A stretch of 64,000 nt of DNA from Stutzerimonas stutzeri (GCF_038561965.1 NZ_CP139348.1:4216001-4280000); one strand, 5' to 3'; positions 17,677-26,495 are shown, numbered from the stretch's first letter. The notes: generated by a model from the letters alone, not told the origin. Translations and numbers: made by a program.

Positions 17677-19175
17677 CAGAAACGCTCCAGTTCGGGAAAA
17701 GGCAGCTGGCCGTTGTGGATGTGCATGCGGCCGAATTCGGCGCAGCGATGCAGGGTCGGGATGTTCTTGCCCGGGTTGAGCAGACCGCTCGGGTCGAATG
17801 CCGCTTTCACCGCGTGGAACAGCGTCAGCTCGTCGGCATTGAACTGCGAGCACATCTGGTTGATCTTCTCGCGGCCGACGCCGTGTTCGCCGGTGATGCT
17901 GCCGCCCACCTTCACGCAGAGCTCAAGGATCTTGCCGCCCAGGTCTTCGGCGCGTTCCAGCTCACCGGGCTGGTTGGCATCGAAGAGGATCAGCGGGTGC
18001 ATGTTGCCGTCGCCGGCATGGAACACGTTGGCCACGCGCAGGCCGAACTGCTCGGAGAGGTCGGCAATGCCTTTCAGCACGCCCGGCAGCTCGCGGCGCG
18101 GGATGGTGCCATCCATGCAGTAGTAGTCCGGCGAGATGCGCCCGACCGCCGGGAAGGCGTTCTTGCGCCCGGCCCAGAAACGCACGCGCTCGGCTTCGTC
18201 CTTGGCCAGGCGCACTTCGGTGGCGCCAGCCAGCTTCAGCACTTCGCTGACCCGAGCGCAGTCGTCATGGACATCGGCTTCCACACCATCCAGCTCGCAG
18301 AGCAGGATCGCCTCGGCATCCACAGGGTAGCCGGCATGAATGAAGTCTTCGGCAGCGCGGATGGACAGGTTGTCCATCATTTCCAGGCCACCGGGAATGA
18401 TGCCGGCAGCGATGATGTCGCCCACCGCACGACCGGCTTTCTCCACCGAGTCGAAGGCGGCGAGCAGCACCTTGGCGACTTGCGGCTTGGGCAGCAGCTT
18501 GACCGTCACCTCGGTGACGATGCCGAGCATGCCTTCGGAGCCGGTGAACAGCGCCATCAGGTCGAAGCCCGGCGAATCCAGTGCATCGGAGCCGAGGGTC
18601 ATGCGCTCGCCCTCGACGGTGAGGATGTCCACCTTGAGCAGGTTGTGCACGGTCAGGCCGTACTTCAGGCAGTGCACGCCGCCGGCGTTCTCGGCGACGT
18701 TGCCGCCGATGGAGCAGGCGATCTGCGACGAAGGGTCTGGCGCGTAATACAGCTCATAGGGCGCCGCGGCCTGGGAAATCGCCAGATTGCGCACGCCGGG
18801 CTGCACACGGGCAAAGCGCCCAGCCGGGTCGACTTCGAGAATCTTGTTGAAACGCGCCATCACCAGCAGGATGCCCTGCTCCAGCGGCAGCGCGCCGCCG
18901 GACAGGCCGGTACCGGCGCCGCGGGCAACTACCGGCACGCCACGCTGATTGCAGAGCTTGAGCAGCGTCTCGACCTGCTCGACGCGTTCGGGCAGCACGA
19001 CCAGCAGCGGCGTGGTGCGATAGGCGGAGAGCCCGTCGCACTCGTAGGGCTTGAGGTCTTCGCTGCGGTGGAGGATGTCCAGGTCGGGCAGCTGCGCCTG
19101 CAGCTCGGCCAGCAGGGCAGCCTTGTCGACCTTGGGCAACGCACCATCGACGCGTTCGTCGTAGAGAATGTTCAT
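17676..19175 (-). CDS. glcD: Glycolate oxidase subunit GlcD (FAD-linked)
   Basis: 499 residues from MNILYDERVDGALPKVDKAA, the same length as E. coli GlcD. The FAD-binding PCMH domain contains VPVVARGAGTGLSGGALP; the C-terminal FAD-oxidase domain ends GITGEHGVGREKINQMC-like and DPSGLLNPGKNIPTL. Catalyses oxidation of glycolate (and D-lactate) to glyoxylate. First gene of glcDEFGBA, divergent from glcC. Its promoter region holds two FadR-type palindromes. The in-frame ATG at 19202 adds nine residues without family support. Confidence 0.97.
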   Translation of the reverse strand: MNILYDERVDGALPKVDKAALLAELQAQLPDLDILHRSEDLKPYECDGLSAYRTTPLLVVLPERVEQVETLLKLCNQRGVPVVARGAGTGLSGGALPLEQGILLVMARFNKILEVDPAGRFARVQPGVRNLAISQAAAPYELYYAPDPSSQIACSIGGNVAENAGGVHCLKYGLTVHNLLKVDILTVEGERMTLGSDALDSPGFDLMALFTGSEGMLGIVTEVTVKLLPKPQVAKVLLAAFDSVEKAGRAVGDIIAAGIIPGGLEMMDNLSIRAAEDFIHAGYPVDAEAILLCELDGVEADVHDDCARVSEVLKLAGATEVRLAKDEAERVRFWAGRKNAFPAVGRISPDYYCMDGTIPRRELPGVLKGIADLSEQFGLRVANVFHAGDGNMHPLILFDANQPGELERAEDLGGKILELCVKVGGSITGEHGVGREKINQMCSQFNADELTLFHAVKAAFDPSGLLNPGKNIPTLHRCAEFGRMHIHNGQLPFPELERF

Positions 19176-19276
19176 GGCAGGTTCCGGCTCTCTTTGGGTC
19201 ACAGCCAGCAGCGGACGGCTGCGGTGGAATGACGCATCTTTAACGTCGAACAGCCCTGCCAGTCCATAGCCCTGAC

Positions 19277-19293
19277 AACTGGTCCTACCAGTT
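19277..19293. promoter_or_regulatory. Putative GlcC operator 1
   Basis: A 17-bp palindrome AACTGGTCCTACCAGTT. Its core TGGTCCTACCA fits the FadR-subfamily operator form T-N-G-T-N(0-3)-A-C-N-A. It lies 102 bp upstream of glcD and 121 bp upstream of glcC, in their shared control region. Confidence 0.8.
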
Positions 19294-19383
19294 TTTTGTA
19301 GTTACGCCAGCATTAGCACTACCTGATGGCCGTCCAGCCCTTGCTACTACTGATCCACAAGCATTATGGCTACACTGCCGCCG

Positions 19384-19399
19384 AACTGGTCCTACCAGT
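19384..19399. promoter_or_regulatory. Putative GlcC operator 2
   Basis: AACTGGTCCTACCAGT, identical to operator 1 over 16 bases, centred about 107 bp away and only 15 bp from the glcC start codon. The position suits autorepression of glcC, while operator 1 sits nearer the glcD promoter. Confidence 0.8.
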
Positions 19400-19413
19400 G
19401 GAGAGTGAGAGGC

Positions 19414-20187
19414 ATGCAGAACGAAAACCACAATGATCGCCGTCAAGTCGCCGACGTCGTCGCCGAGCGCATCGAGCGCCTGATCGTCGATGGGGTATTG
19501 AAGGTCGGCCAAGCCCTGCCCTCGGAGCGGCGCCTGTGCGAGAAGCTGGGCATTTCGCGCTCGGCCTTGCGCGAAGGTCTGCGGGTGCTGCGCGGGCGCG
19601 GCATCATCGAGACGTCCCAGGGTCGCGGCTCGTTCGTTGCCGAACTGTCCGGCAACCATGACGCCAGCCCACTGATGCACCTGTTCAACTCGCAGCCGCG
19701 CACGCTCTATGACCTGCTGGAGGTACGTGCACTGCTGGAAAGCGAATCGGCCCGGCTGGCGGCCTTGCGCGGCACCGACGCGGATTTCATCCTGCTGCGC
19801 CGGCGCTACGAGGAGATGCTCGCGGCCCACACCAGCGAGCAGGGCGCCGATCCGCGCGAGCATGCCCGCCTCGATCACGCCTTCCATCTGGCGATCTGCG
19901 AGGCCTCGCACAACCCGGTACTGGTGCACACGTTGCAGTCGCTGACCGACCTGATGCTGAGTACCGTGTTCGCCTCGGTGAACAACCTCTACCACCGCCC
20001 GGCACAGAAGCGGCAGATCGACCGCCAGCATTCGCGGCTCTATCACGCGGTGATCGAACGCCTGCCCGAGCAGGCCCAGCGTGCGGCGCGCGACCACATC
20101 CACGGCATTCGCGACAACCTCAAGGAAATCGAGCAGGAAGAGCAGCGCCTGGTGCGCGCCACCATGCGCCTGGAAGGCTGGACCTGA
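19414..20187 (+). CDS. glcC: Glycolate-responsive GntR/FadR-type regulator
   Basis: 257 residues from MQNENHNDRRQVADVVAERI. N-terminal winged HTH (GQALPSERRLCEKLGISRSA, then LREGLRVLRGRGIIETSQGR) and a C-terminal FCD ligand domain with the metal-type DHAFHLAICEASHN segment. Divergent from glcD with two operator-like palindromes between them. Expected to control glcDEFGBA in response to glycolate, as GlcC does in E. coli. The ATG at 19414 follows a GAGAGG; the frame upstream to 19366 contains operator 2, so is not coding. Confidence 0.92.
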   Translation: MQNENHNDRRQVADVVAERIERLIVDGVLKVGQALPSERRLCEKLGISRSALREGLRVLRGRGIIETSQGRGSFVAELSGNHDASPLMHLFNSQPRTLYDLLEVRALLESESARLAALRGTDADFILLRRRYEEMLAAHTSEQGADPREHARLDHAFHLAICEASHNPVLVHTLQSLTDLMLSTVFASVNNLYHRPAQKRQIDRQHSRLYHAVIERLPEQAQRAARDHIHGIRDNLKEIEQEEQRLVRATMRLEGWT

Positions 20188-20191
20188 GCAT

Positions 20192-20221
20192 CCTGTAGCG
20201 CCTCCAGCGCAGCCCTACAGG
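20192..20221. terminator. Weak hairpin after glcC
   Basis: Arms CCTGTAG (20192-20198) and CTACAGG (20215-20221), 16-nt loop, just after the glcC stop and before ubiC. No T-run follows. It may be a terminator or a repeat remnant. Confidence 0.3.
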
Positions 20222-20295
20222 CCATGCACGCGCCGCGTTGTCGCCTGCGTCCTGCAGCGGCCGGGGCGCATGCTAGACTCGCCGATCTTTCCGCT

Positions 20296-20850
20296 ATGCC
20301 CGAACGCGCCGTGTCCGAACTTCTTGACTGGCTGAGTGCCGACCGCCTGCCTTGCCCCCTCGATCCCGCTCTGCATGACTGGCTCTACGTCGACAAGGGC
20401 TCGCTAACGCGCCGCCTGACCGAACTCGCCGCTGGCGCCTTCAGCGTCATTCCGTTGCACCAAGCCTGGCTGCCGTTGCGCGCCGATGAATGCGCGGCCC
20501 TCGACGTGCCCGAACAGAGCGAAGGCTGGGTGCGCGAGGTCTATCTGTGCGGTCATGGCCGGCCGTGGGTGTTCGCCCGCAGCGTTGCTGCACGAGCACA
20601 GCTGGAGGAATCCGGCCTCGACCTGCAAAGCCTGGGCGATCGTTCTTTGGGCGAGTTGCTGTTCAGCAATCCGGCCTTTACCCGCGGCACGCTTGAGGCC
20701 TGCCAGTACCCGTCGCACTGGCTGCCGGATGCGTGCCGTGTCGACGGGCTCTGGGCGCGGCGCTCGTGCTTCCGCCAGAATCGCCTAGGCGTGCTGGTTG
20801 CCGAGGTGTTCCTTCCCGAGCTGTGGCAGGCCGCCGCCGTCACATCCTGA
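20296..20850 (+). CDS. ubiC: Chorismate pyruvate-lyase
   Basis: 184 residues from MPERAVSELLDWLSADRLPC. Removes pyruvate from chorismate to give 4-hydroxybenzoate, the first committed step to ubiquinone. Family segments: LTRRLTELAAGAFSVIPLHQ, GWVREVYLCGHGRPWVFARS, SLGELLFSNPAFTRGTLEAC and ARRSCFRQNRLGVLVAEVFL. Followed 43 nt later by ubiA, the next enzyme in the pathway. The ATG at 20296 is chosen over 20224 because it gives the usual family length. Confidence 0.95.
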   Translation: MPERAVSELLDWLSADRLPCPLDPALHDWLYVDKGSLTRRLTELAAGAFSVIPLHQAWLPLRADECAALDVPEQSEGWVREVYLCGHGRPWVFARSVAARAQLEESGLDLQSLGDRSLGELLFSNPAFTRGTLEACQYPSHWLPDACRVDGLWARRSCFRQNRLGVLVAEVFLPELWQAAAVTS

Positions 20851-20893
20851 GCGCGTCGCTCTGCACGTCCCCTTCCGCCAAGGAGAGCCGCTG

Positions 20894-21787
20894 ATGTATC
20901 TGAAACTGCTGCAATCGTGCAATCGCTTGCACCCGCGCGCCTGGGACTTCATCCAGCTGATGCGCCTGGACAAGCCCATCGGCACCTACCTGCTGCTTTG
21001 GCCGACCCTGTGGGCGCTGTGGATTGCCGCCGAGGGCGTGCCCAGCGCGAAGAACCTGTTCATCTTCATCACCGGTGTGATTCTGATGCGCGCCGCCGGC
21101 TGTGTGGTCAACGACTTCGCCGACCGCAACTTCGACGGACACGTGCAGCGCACCCAGGCACGCCCGATGGCTGCTGGCCGGGTCAGCTCGCGCGAGGCCT
21201 GGACGCTGTTCGCCGTGCTGGTGGGCCTGAGCTTCGGCCTGGTGCTGCTGACCAACGCGACGACGGTCTACCTGTCGTTCGGCGCTCTGGCCCTGGCCGC
21301 CTGCTACCCGTTCATGAAGCGCTACACCTTCTACCCGCAGGTGGTGCTCGGCGCGGCGTTCTCCTGGGGCATGCCGATGGCCTTCACCGCCGAAACCGGC
21401 AGCCTGCCACCGGAAGCCTGGCTGCTGTTCATCGCCAACCTGCTGTGGACGGTGGCCTACGACACCTATTACGCCATGGCGGATCGCGAGGACGACCTGA
21501 AGATCGGCATCAAATCCACCGCGATTCTGTTCGGCGAAGCGGACCGCGTCATCATTGTCACCCTGCAAGGCCTAGCGCTTTTCTGCCTGCTGCTCGCCGG
21601 TGCGCGCTTCGAGCTCGGCCAGTGGTTCCACCTGGGATTGGTCGTCGCTGCCGGCTGCTTCGCCTGGGAATTCTGGAAGACCGCTTCGCGCAAGCCGCAG
21701 GCCTGCTTCAAGGCGTTTTTGCACAATCACTGGGCGGGACTGGCGATCCTCGTTGGCATCATTGTGGATTACGCAACCCGGGCTTAA
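20894..21787 (+). CDS. ubiA: 4-hydroxybenzoate polyprenyltransferase
   Basis: 297 residues, with AAGGAG 8 nt before the ATG. A polytopic inner-membrane prenyltransferase that adds the ubiquinone side chain to 4-hydroxybenzoate. Both aspartate-rich Mg-diphosphate motifs are present: VVNDFADRNFDGHV (NDxxDxxxD) and AYDTYYAMADREDD (DxxxD). The start follows the ubiC stop closely, so ubiCA is an operon. Larger frames overlapping the 5' end are shadows. Confidence 0.96.
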   Translation: MYLKLLQSCNRLHPRAWDFIQLMRLDKPIGTYLLLWPTLWALWIAAEGVPSAKNLFIFITGVILMRAAGCVVNDFADRNFDGHVQRTQARPMAAGRVSSREAWTLFAVLVGLSFGLVLLTNATTVYLSFGALALAACYPFMKRYTFYPQVVLGAAFSWGMPMAFTAETGSLPPEAWLLFIANLLWTVAYDTYYAMADREDDLKIGIKSTAILFGEADRVIIVTLQGLALFCLLLAGARFELGQWFHLGLVVAAGCFAWEFWKTASRKPQACFKAFLHNHWAGLAILVGIIVDYATRA

Positions 21788-21826
21788 TTCTCCGCGAGCC
21801 GTGCTAGAGCCTTTGCTGCCGTCTGC

Positions 21827-21844
21827 CTGTCACATGGCTGCAAT
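21827..21844 (+). promoter_or_regulatory. Pho box upstream of phoB
   Basis: CTGTCACATGGCTGCAAT fits the 7-4-7 Pho box (CTGTCAT-N4-CTGTCAT), with a perfect CTGTCA in the first half and CTGCAAT in the second. It ends 49 bp before the phoB ATG, consistent with PhoB autoactivation under phosphate starvation. Confidence 0.7.
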
Positions 21845-21893
21845 AATTCCGTTATCTAATGCCGGACGACAAGAACAGACCCGAGGCTGGACC

Positions 21894-22583
21894 ATGAACG
21901 GCAAGAGCATATTGATCGTCGACGACGAGGCGCCGATCCGGGAGATGATCGTCGTCGCCCTGGAAATGGCCGGCTATGACTGTCTCGAAGCAGAGAACAC
22001 CCAGCAGGCTCACGCGCTGATCATCGACCGCAAGCCGGACCTGATCCTGCTCGACTGGATGCTGCCTGGCACCTCGGGCATCGAGCTGGCCCGTCGCCTG
22101 AAGCGTGACGAGCTGACCGCCGACACGCCGATCATCATGCTCACCGCCAAGGGTGAAGAGGACAACAAGATCCAGGGCCTGGAAGTCGGCGCTGACGACT
22201 ACATCACCAAGCCTTTCTCGCCACGAGAACTGGTGGCGCGCCTGAAGGCGGTGCTGCGCCGCGCGACCCCGGTGGACAGCGAGTCGCCCATCGAGATCGG
22301 CGGCCTGCTACTCGACCCGGTCAGCCACCGCGTCACCATCGACGGCAAGCCGGCCGAGATGGGCCCCACCGAATACCGCCTGCTGCAGTTCTTCATGACC
22401 CATCAGGAGCGCGCCTACACCCGCAGCCAACTGCTCGACCAGGTCTGGGGCGGCAACGTGTACGTCGAGGAGCGCACCGTGGATGTGCATATCCGCCGGC
22501 TGCGCAAGGCCCTTGGCGAAGCCTATGAGAACCTTGTGCAGACGGTACGCGGCACCGGTTATCGTTTCTCCAGCAAAAGCTGA
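21894..22583 (+). CDS. phoB: Phosphate regulon response regulator PhoB
   Basis: 229 residues from MNGKSILIVDDEAPIREMIV. Receiver domain with acidic pair D10/D11, phospho-acceptor D54 in LILLDWMLPG, and the lysine in YITKPFSP. The C-terminal OmpR/PhoB winged helix ends VRRL-type with RTVDVHIRRLRKALGE and VQTVRGTGYRFSSK. Activates phosphate-starvation genes when phosphorylated by PhoR, encoded next. A Pho box lies upstream. Confidence 0.97.
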   Translation: MNGKSILIVDDEAPIREMIVVALEMAGYDCLEAENTQQAHALIIDRKPDLILLDWMLPGTSGIELARRLKRDELTADTPIIMLTAKGEEDNKIQGLEVGADDYITKPFSPRELVARLKAVLRRATPVDSESPIEIGGLLLDPVSHRVTIDGKPAEMGPTEYRLLQFFMTHQERAYTRSQLLDQVWGGNVYVEERTVDVHIRRLRKALGEAYENLVQTVRGTGYRFSSKS

Positions 22584-22655
22584 GTACGCCGGGGTGAGCA
22601 TGCGTCCCGGCATCGTCGAGCAGATCATCATCGCAACGTTTGTGGAGTGCATCGG

Positions 22656-23957
22656 TTGAATCAGGACTGGCAAGGAGCCCTCGTTCGTCGCCTGCTGATC
22701 CTGCTCGGCGGCTGCCTGCTGCTGGGGCTGATCACCGGCGAATATGCCTGGGTGCTGGTGATCGGCCTGGCCGGCTATCTGATCTGGACCGTGCGCCAAC
22801 TGCTGCGCCTGCAGCGCTGGCTGCACCGCGCCGACCTCGACGAGCCTCCGCCGGATTCCGCCGGCGTCTGGGGCGACGTTTTCGATAACCTCTACCAGAT
22901 GCAACGCCGCGACCTGCGCCTGCGTGGCGAGCTGCAAGGCATCATCGACCGTGCCCAGGGGTCCACCGCAGCGCTAAAGGACGCGGTGATCATGCTCGAC
23001 AGCGACGGCAATCTGGAATGGTGGAACCCCGCCGCCAATCGCCTGCTGGGGCTGAAGAAACAGCAGGACGCAGGCCACCCGATCAGCAACCTGGTGCGCC
23101 ACCCCGCATTCAAGGAGTACTTCGACAGCGGCAACTACGAACAGCCGCTGGAGCTGGCCTCGCCGGTGAATGATCGCCTTCGGCTGCAGTTCAACGTAAC
23201 CCGCTACGGCAACAGCGAACACCTGTTGCTGGTGCGCGATGTCACTCGCCTGCACCAGTTGGAGCAGATGCGCAAAGACTTCGTCGCCAACGTCTCCCAC
23301 GAGTTGCGCACGCCACTAACCGTGATCGCCGGCTACCTGGAAACCATGCTGGAGAATGCCGAGGGGGTGAACCCGCGCTGGCTCCGGGCTCTGCAGCAGA
23401 TGAACCAGCAGGCCGGGCGCATGCAGCACCTGCTTAACGACCTGCTATTGCTGGCCCGCCTGGAAACCAGCAGCCGGCCGACCGACAACCAGCCGGTCGC
23501 CGTGGGGCCGTTGTTGCAGTCGATCATCAGCGATGCGCGCGCCCTGTCAGGCAGCCGCGGGCATCTGATCAGCCTCGATGCCGACCCGGCCTTGCAGCTC
23601 AAAGGCAGCGAGACGGAGCTGCGCAGCGCCTTCTCGAACCTGGTGTTCAATGCGGTGAAGTACACGCCCGATGGCGGCAGCGTGCATGTGCGCTGGTGGG
23701 GCGATGAGGTCGGTGCGCACCTGTGCGTCGAGGACAGCGGCATCGGCATCGAGCAGAAGCATCTGCCACGACTCACCGAACGCTTCTATCGGGTCGACTC
23801 CAGCCGCGCCAGCAGCACCGGTGGCACAGGGCTCGGCCTGGCAATCGTCAAGCATGTACTGCTGCGCCATCAGGGCCGCCTGGACATCAGCAGCACCCCC
23901 GGTCAGGGCAGCCGTTTCTCCTGCCATTTTCAGAATAGCCAGATACCCGGCCGCTGA
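22656..23957 (+). CDS. phoR: Phosphate regulon sensor kinase PhoR
   Basis: About 433 residues. N-terminal hydrophobic hairpin (VRRLLILLGGCLLLGLITGE, then AWVLVIGLAGYLIWTV), a PAS domain (LKDAVIMLDSDGNLEWWNPA), a HisKA domain with FVANVSHELRTPLTVIAGYL (the H is phosphorylated) and an HATPase with FSNLVFNAVKYTPDGG and GTGLGLAIVKHVL. I choose a TTG start at 22656, 8 nt after GGAG at 22644-22647; a GTG at 22647 overlaps that site. Typical of PhoR, which has no large periplasmic sensor. Confidence 0.94.
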   Translation: MNQDWQGALVRRLLILLGGCLLLGLITGEYAWVLVIGLAGYLIWTVRQLLRLQRWLHRADLDEPPPDSAGVWGDVFDNLYQMQRRDLRLRGELQGIIDRAQGSTAALKDAVIMLDSDGNLEWWNPAANRLLGLKKQQDAGHPISNLVRHPAFKEYFDSGNYEQPLELASPVNDRLRLQFNVTRYGNSEHLLLVRDVTRLHQLEQMRKDFVANVSHELRTPLTVIAGYLETMLENAEGVNPRWLRALQQMNQQAGRMQHLLNDLLLLARLETSSRPTDNQPVAVGPLLQSIISDARALSGSRGHLISLDADPALQLKGSETELRSAFSNLVFNAVKYTPDGGSVHVRWWGDEVGAHLCVEDSGIGIEQKHLPRLTERFYRVDSSRASSTGGTGLGLAIVKHVLLRHQGRLDISSTPGQGSRFSCHFQNSQIPGR

Positions 23958-23970
23958 TTCGGCACGTACC

Positions 23971-23998
23971 GATCAGCCGGAAAATATCCCGGCTGATC
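23971..23998 (+). terminator. Hairpin after phoBR
   Basis: Perfect 10-bp stem GATCAGCCGG (23971-23980) and CCGGCTGATC (23989-23998) with an 8-nt A-rich loop, 13 nt past the phoR stop. The T-run is poor. Confidence 0.5.
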
Positions 23999-24058
23999 GC
24001 TTGAAAAGCCGGCTCTCCGCCGCCATTCTGTCGCGATCATTGGCTACCCGACCCCTTC

Positions 24059-25402
24059 ATGGACCCTTCCCCCAGTTACGCCGCCTCTTCTTACTTCGCC
24101 GATTTCGGCCTGATTCTCTTCGCTCTGTTCCTCGTGCTGCTCAACGGCTTTTTCGTTGCCGCCGAGTTCGCCATGGTCAAGCTGCGCTCCACCAAGGTGG
24201 AAGCCATCGCCAGCCGGCATGGCTGGCGCGGACACATCCTGCGTACCGTGCACAATCAGCTCGATGCTTACCTCTCCGCTTGCCAACTCGGCATCACCCT
24301 GGCCTCGCTGGGCCTGGGTTGGGTCGGTGAGCCGGCATTCGCGCACCTGCTCGAACCGTTGCTGGCTGGCATTGGCATCGAATCACCTGCGCTGGTGCAT
24401 GGCATCGCCTTCTTCACGGCGTTCTTCATCATTTCCTACCTGCACATCGTGATCGGCGAGCTGGCGCCGAAATCCTGGGCGATCCGCAAGCCGGAACTGC
24501 TGTCGCTGTGGACGGCAGTGCCGCTGTACCTGTTCTACTGGCTGATGTACCCAGCCATCTACCTGCTCAATGCCAGCGCCAACGCCATTCTGCGCATCGC
24601 CGGCCAAGGCGAGCCAGGCATGCACCACGACCATCACTACAGCCGCGAGGAGCTCAAGCTGATCCTGCACTCCAACCGCGCCCGCGACCCGAGCAATCAG
24701 CAGATCCAGGTACTGGCCTCGGCGGTGGAAATGAGCGAGCTGGAAGTGGTCGACTGGGCCAACTCCCGCGAGGACCTGCTGCAGCTGGAACACGACGCAC
24801 CGCTGAGCGAGATTCTCGAGGTGATCTGCCGTCACAAGTACAGCCGTTACCCGGTCTACGACAGCACCAAGGGCGAGTACGTCGGCCTGTTGCACATCAA
24901 GGATCTGCTGCTGGCGCTCGCCGGCAACGACCGCCTTGCCGAAGCATTCTGCCTGAGCGAGCTGCTGCGCCCGCTGGAACGGGTGTCCAAGCACATGCCG
25001 TTGGCCAGTCTGTTGGAACAGTTCCGCCAGGGTGGCGCGCATTTCGTGCTGGTCGAGGAAGGCGACCACAAGGTGATTGGCTTCCTGACTATGGAAGACG
25101 TACTGGAAGTGCTGGTTGGCGACATTCAGGACGAGCACCGCAAGACCGAACGCGGCGTGCTCGCCTATCAACCGGGCAAGCTGCTGGTACGCGGCGACAC
25201 GCCGCTGTTCAAACTCGAACGTCTTTTAGGCATCGACCTCGACCATGTCGAGGCGGAAACGTTGGCTGGACTGGTTTACGAAACCCTCAAGCGTGTACCC
25301 GACGAGGACGAGGTGCTTCAGGTCGACGGCCTGCAGATCGTCATCAAGAAAATGCGCGGACCGAAAATCGTGTTGGCAAAGGTCCTTCGTTTTCAGGGCT
25401 AA
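24059..25402 (+). CDS. CorC/HlyC-type membrane protein (DUF21, CBS pair, CorC_HlyC)
   Basis: 447 residues. A DUF21/CNNM transmembrane domain (LILFALFLVLLNGFFVAAEF and later helices to about residue 180) is followed by a CBS pair (ILEVICRHKYSRYPVYDSTK, then GDHKVIGFLTMEDVLEVLVG) and a C-terminal CorC_HlyC domain (QVDGLQIVIKKMRGPKIVLA). The family is linked to divalent-cation handling; 'hemolysin' in databases is historical. It directly follows phoR as in P. aeruginosa (PA5362 by memory), which marks the conserved left border of the accessory block that begins after it. Confidence 0.9.
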   Translation: MDPSPSYAASSYFADFGLILFALFLVLLNGFFVAAEFAMVKLRSTKVEAIASRHGWRGHILRTVHNQLDAYLSACQLGITLASLGLGWVGEPAFAHLLEPLLAGIGIESPALVHGIAFFTAFFIISYLHIVIGELAPKSWAIRKPELLSLWTAVPLYLFYWLMYPAIYLLNASANAILRIAGQGEPGMHHDHHYSREELKLILHSNRARDPSNQQIQVLASAVEMSELEVVDWANSREDLLQLEHDAPLSEILEVICRHKYSRYPVYDSTKGEYVGLLHIKDLLLALAGNDRLAEAFCLSELLRPLERVSKHMPLASLLEQFRQGGAHFVLVEEGDHKVIGFLTMEDVLEVLVGDIQDEHRKTERGVLAYQPGKLLVRGDTPLFKLERLLGIDLDHVEAETLAGLVYETLKRVPDEDEVLQVDGLQIVIKKMRGPKIVLAKVLRFQG

Positions 25403-25537
25403 GCGGTGGCTTGAAACCGGCAGCCCATCATTACATTTACGTTTACATACTGGTCGCTAAGTCTTGATTTACAAGAAATTACGACCGCTCATCGCGATGT
25501 GCCGAATTATTCTTAGCTACTGCCCGTCCACGCCATA

Positions 25538-25557
25538 GGCGGCTCGCTCGAGCCGCC
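25538..25557. terminator. Hairpin between the CorC-like gene and the OMP gene
   Basis: GGCGGCTC (25538-25545) pairs perfectly with GAGCCGCC (25550-25557) around GCTC. It is 36 bp before the OMP start, so it could end upstream transcription or lie in the OMP leader. An AT-rich stretch (25425-25520) with repeated TTTACA units precedes it and probably holds the OMP promoter. Confidence 0.45.
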
Positions 25558-25593
25558 ATCGATTTCTGATCGAATGACGATGGAGCTACCCGA

Positions 25594-26355
25594 ATGCGCA
25601 TCAATGGTTTGACTACTACAACCACACTGGCCCTGTGCCTGGCAGCGACTTCTCAGGCTTTCGCCCAATCCGCCACCGGCCCGATCTCAAACTTCGGCGT
25701 CATTGGCTCGCACAATCAGTACAAACTGACCGTGAACGACGAAAGCGACAAGGAACGCCTCAACCAGGGCGGGCTGTACTACAACTTCGGCAACAAGATG
25801 ACCGGCCAGGAAGGCTTCATCTACCAGGCTGGTATCGAAGGTCAGTATCGGGAAAAAGACGATGTAGAATACCTGTCTGCCCGCGCCGATCTCGACCTGG
25901 GCCTGCGCGCAGCGCTGAGCACCAACAACTACGTCGACCTGATCGTCGGCGGCGGCTACGACTGGGGCCGCATCGAGCAGGATGACGTGCGCGTTGGGAT
26001 ATTCGAGGAAGACGTCAAGCTGACCACCCGCTCGCCCTTCGCCAAGGCCGGTGTCGGCTACAACTACCTGACCCCCGACTACACCGTGCGCCTGGAAGTC
26101 GGCGCCCGTTACTCCATCGAAGCGGACAGCAAGTTGAAAGTCGGCGGCGAAAGCGACACCGTCGATCTCAAGGACAAGGTCAACCCGTACGGTGAGCTGA
26201 GCGTGCTGTGGAACAAGGGCATCAACAACATGCCCATCAGCACCAGCCTCTACTACACCCAGACCCGCTACGAGCTCGACAGCAGCAGCGAGCTTGCCGA
26301 GAACACCAAGCTCAAGCAGGAGCAGGTCGGCCTGAAAGTTGGTCTGGCGTTCTAA
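25594..26355 (+). CDS. Outer-membrane beta-barrel protein of unknown function
   Basis: 253 residues from MRINGLTTTTTLALCLAATS, with a Sec signal cut at about SQAFA-QSATG. The mature part is rich in alternating polar and hydrophobic strands (YLSARADLDLGLRAALSTNN, YVDLIVGGGYDWGR, VRLEVGARYSIEAD) and ends KLKQEQVGLKVGLAF, a C-terminal aromatic typical of BAM-inserted barrels. I count roughly 8-10 candidate strands. No named family recognised. It precedes the adhesin-export cluster by 650 bp and is separated from it by a terminator, so a functional tie is only possible. Confidence 0.75.
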   Translation: MRINGLTTTTTLALCLAATSQAFAQSATGPISNFGVIGSHNQYKLTVNDESDKERLNQGGLYYNFGNKMTGQEGFIYQAGIEGQYREKDDVEYLSARADLDLGLRAALSTNNYVDLIVGGGYDWGRIEQDDVRVGIFEEDVKLTTRSPFAKAGVGYNYLTPDYTVRLEVGARYSIEADSKLKVGGESDTVDLKDKVNPYGELSVLWNKGINNMPISTSLYYTQTRYELDSSSELAENTKLKQEQVGLKVGLAF

Positions 26356-26463
26356 CCCGCCCCAACCGCAGCTCGCTGTAACAGCGCCAGAGCGGCCACG
26401 CAGGCCTCTCGAAACCCACGGCGCTGTCCAGCGGGCTGTAACAGACCGAACTCGATCTGCCGA

Positions 26464-26495
26464 GCGCCACCCTGAGATTGGGGTGGCGCCTCTTT
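26464..26495 (+). terminator. Rho-independent terminator after the OMP gene
   Basis: Perfect 9-bp stem GCGCCACCC (26464-26472) and GGGTGGCGC (26481-26489), 8-nt loop, followed by CTCTTT. Confidence 0.75.

Noticed and set aside
15316..18123. 935-codon plus-strand frame across glcF, glcE and glcD
   Set aside because: Lies antisense to three confidently identified genes; the composition is Arg/His/Gln/Ala-rich shadow sequence.
17715..19232. 505-codon plus-strand frame opposite glcD
   Set aside because: Antisense shadow of glcD with no recognisable domains.
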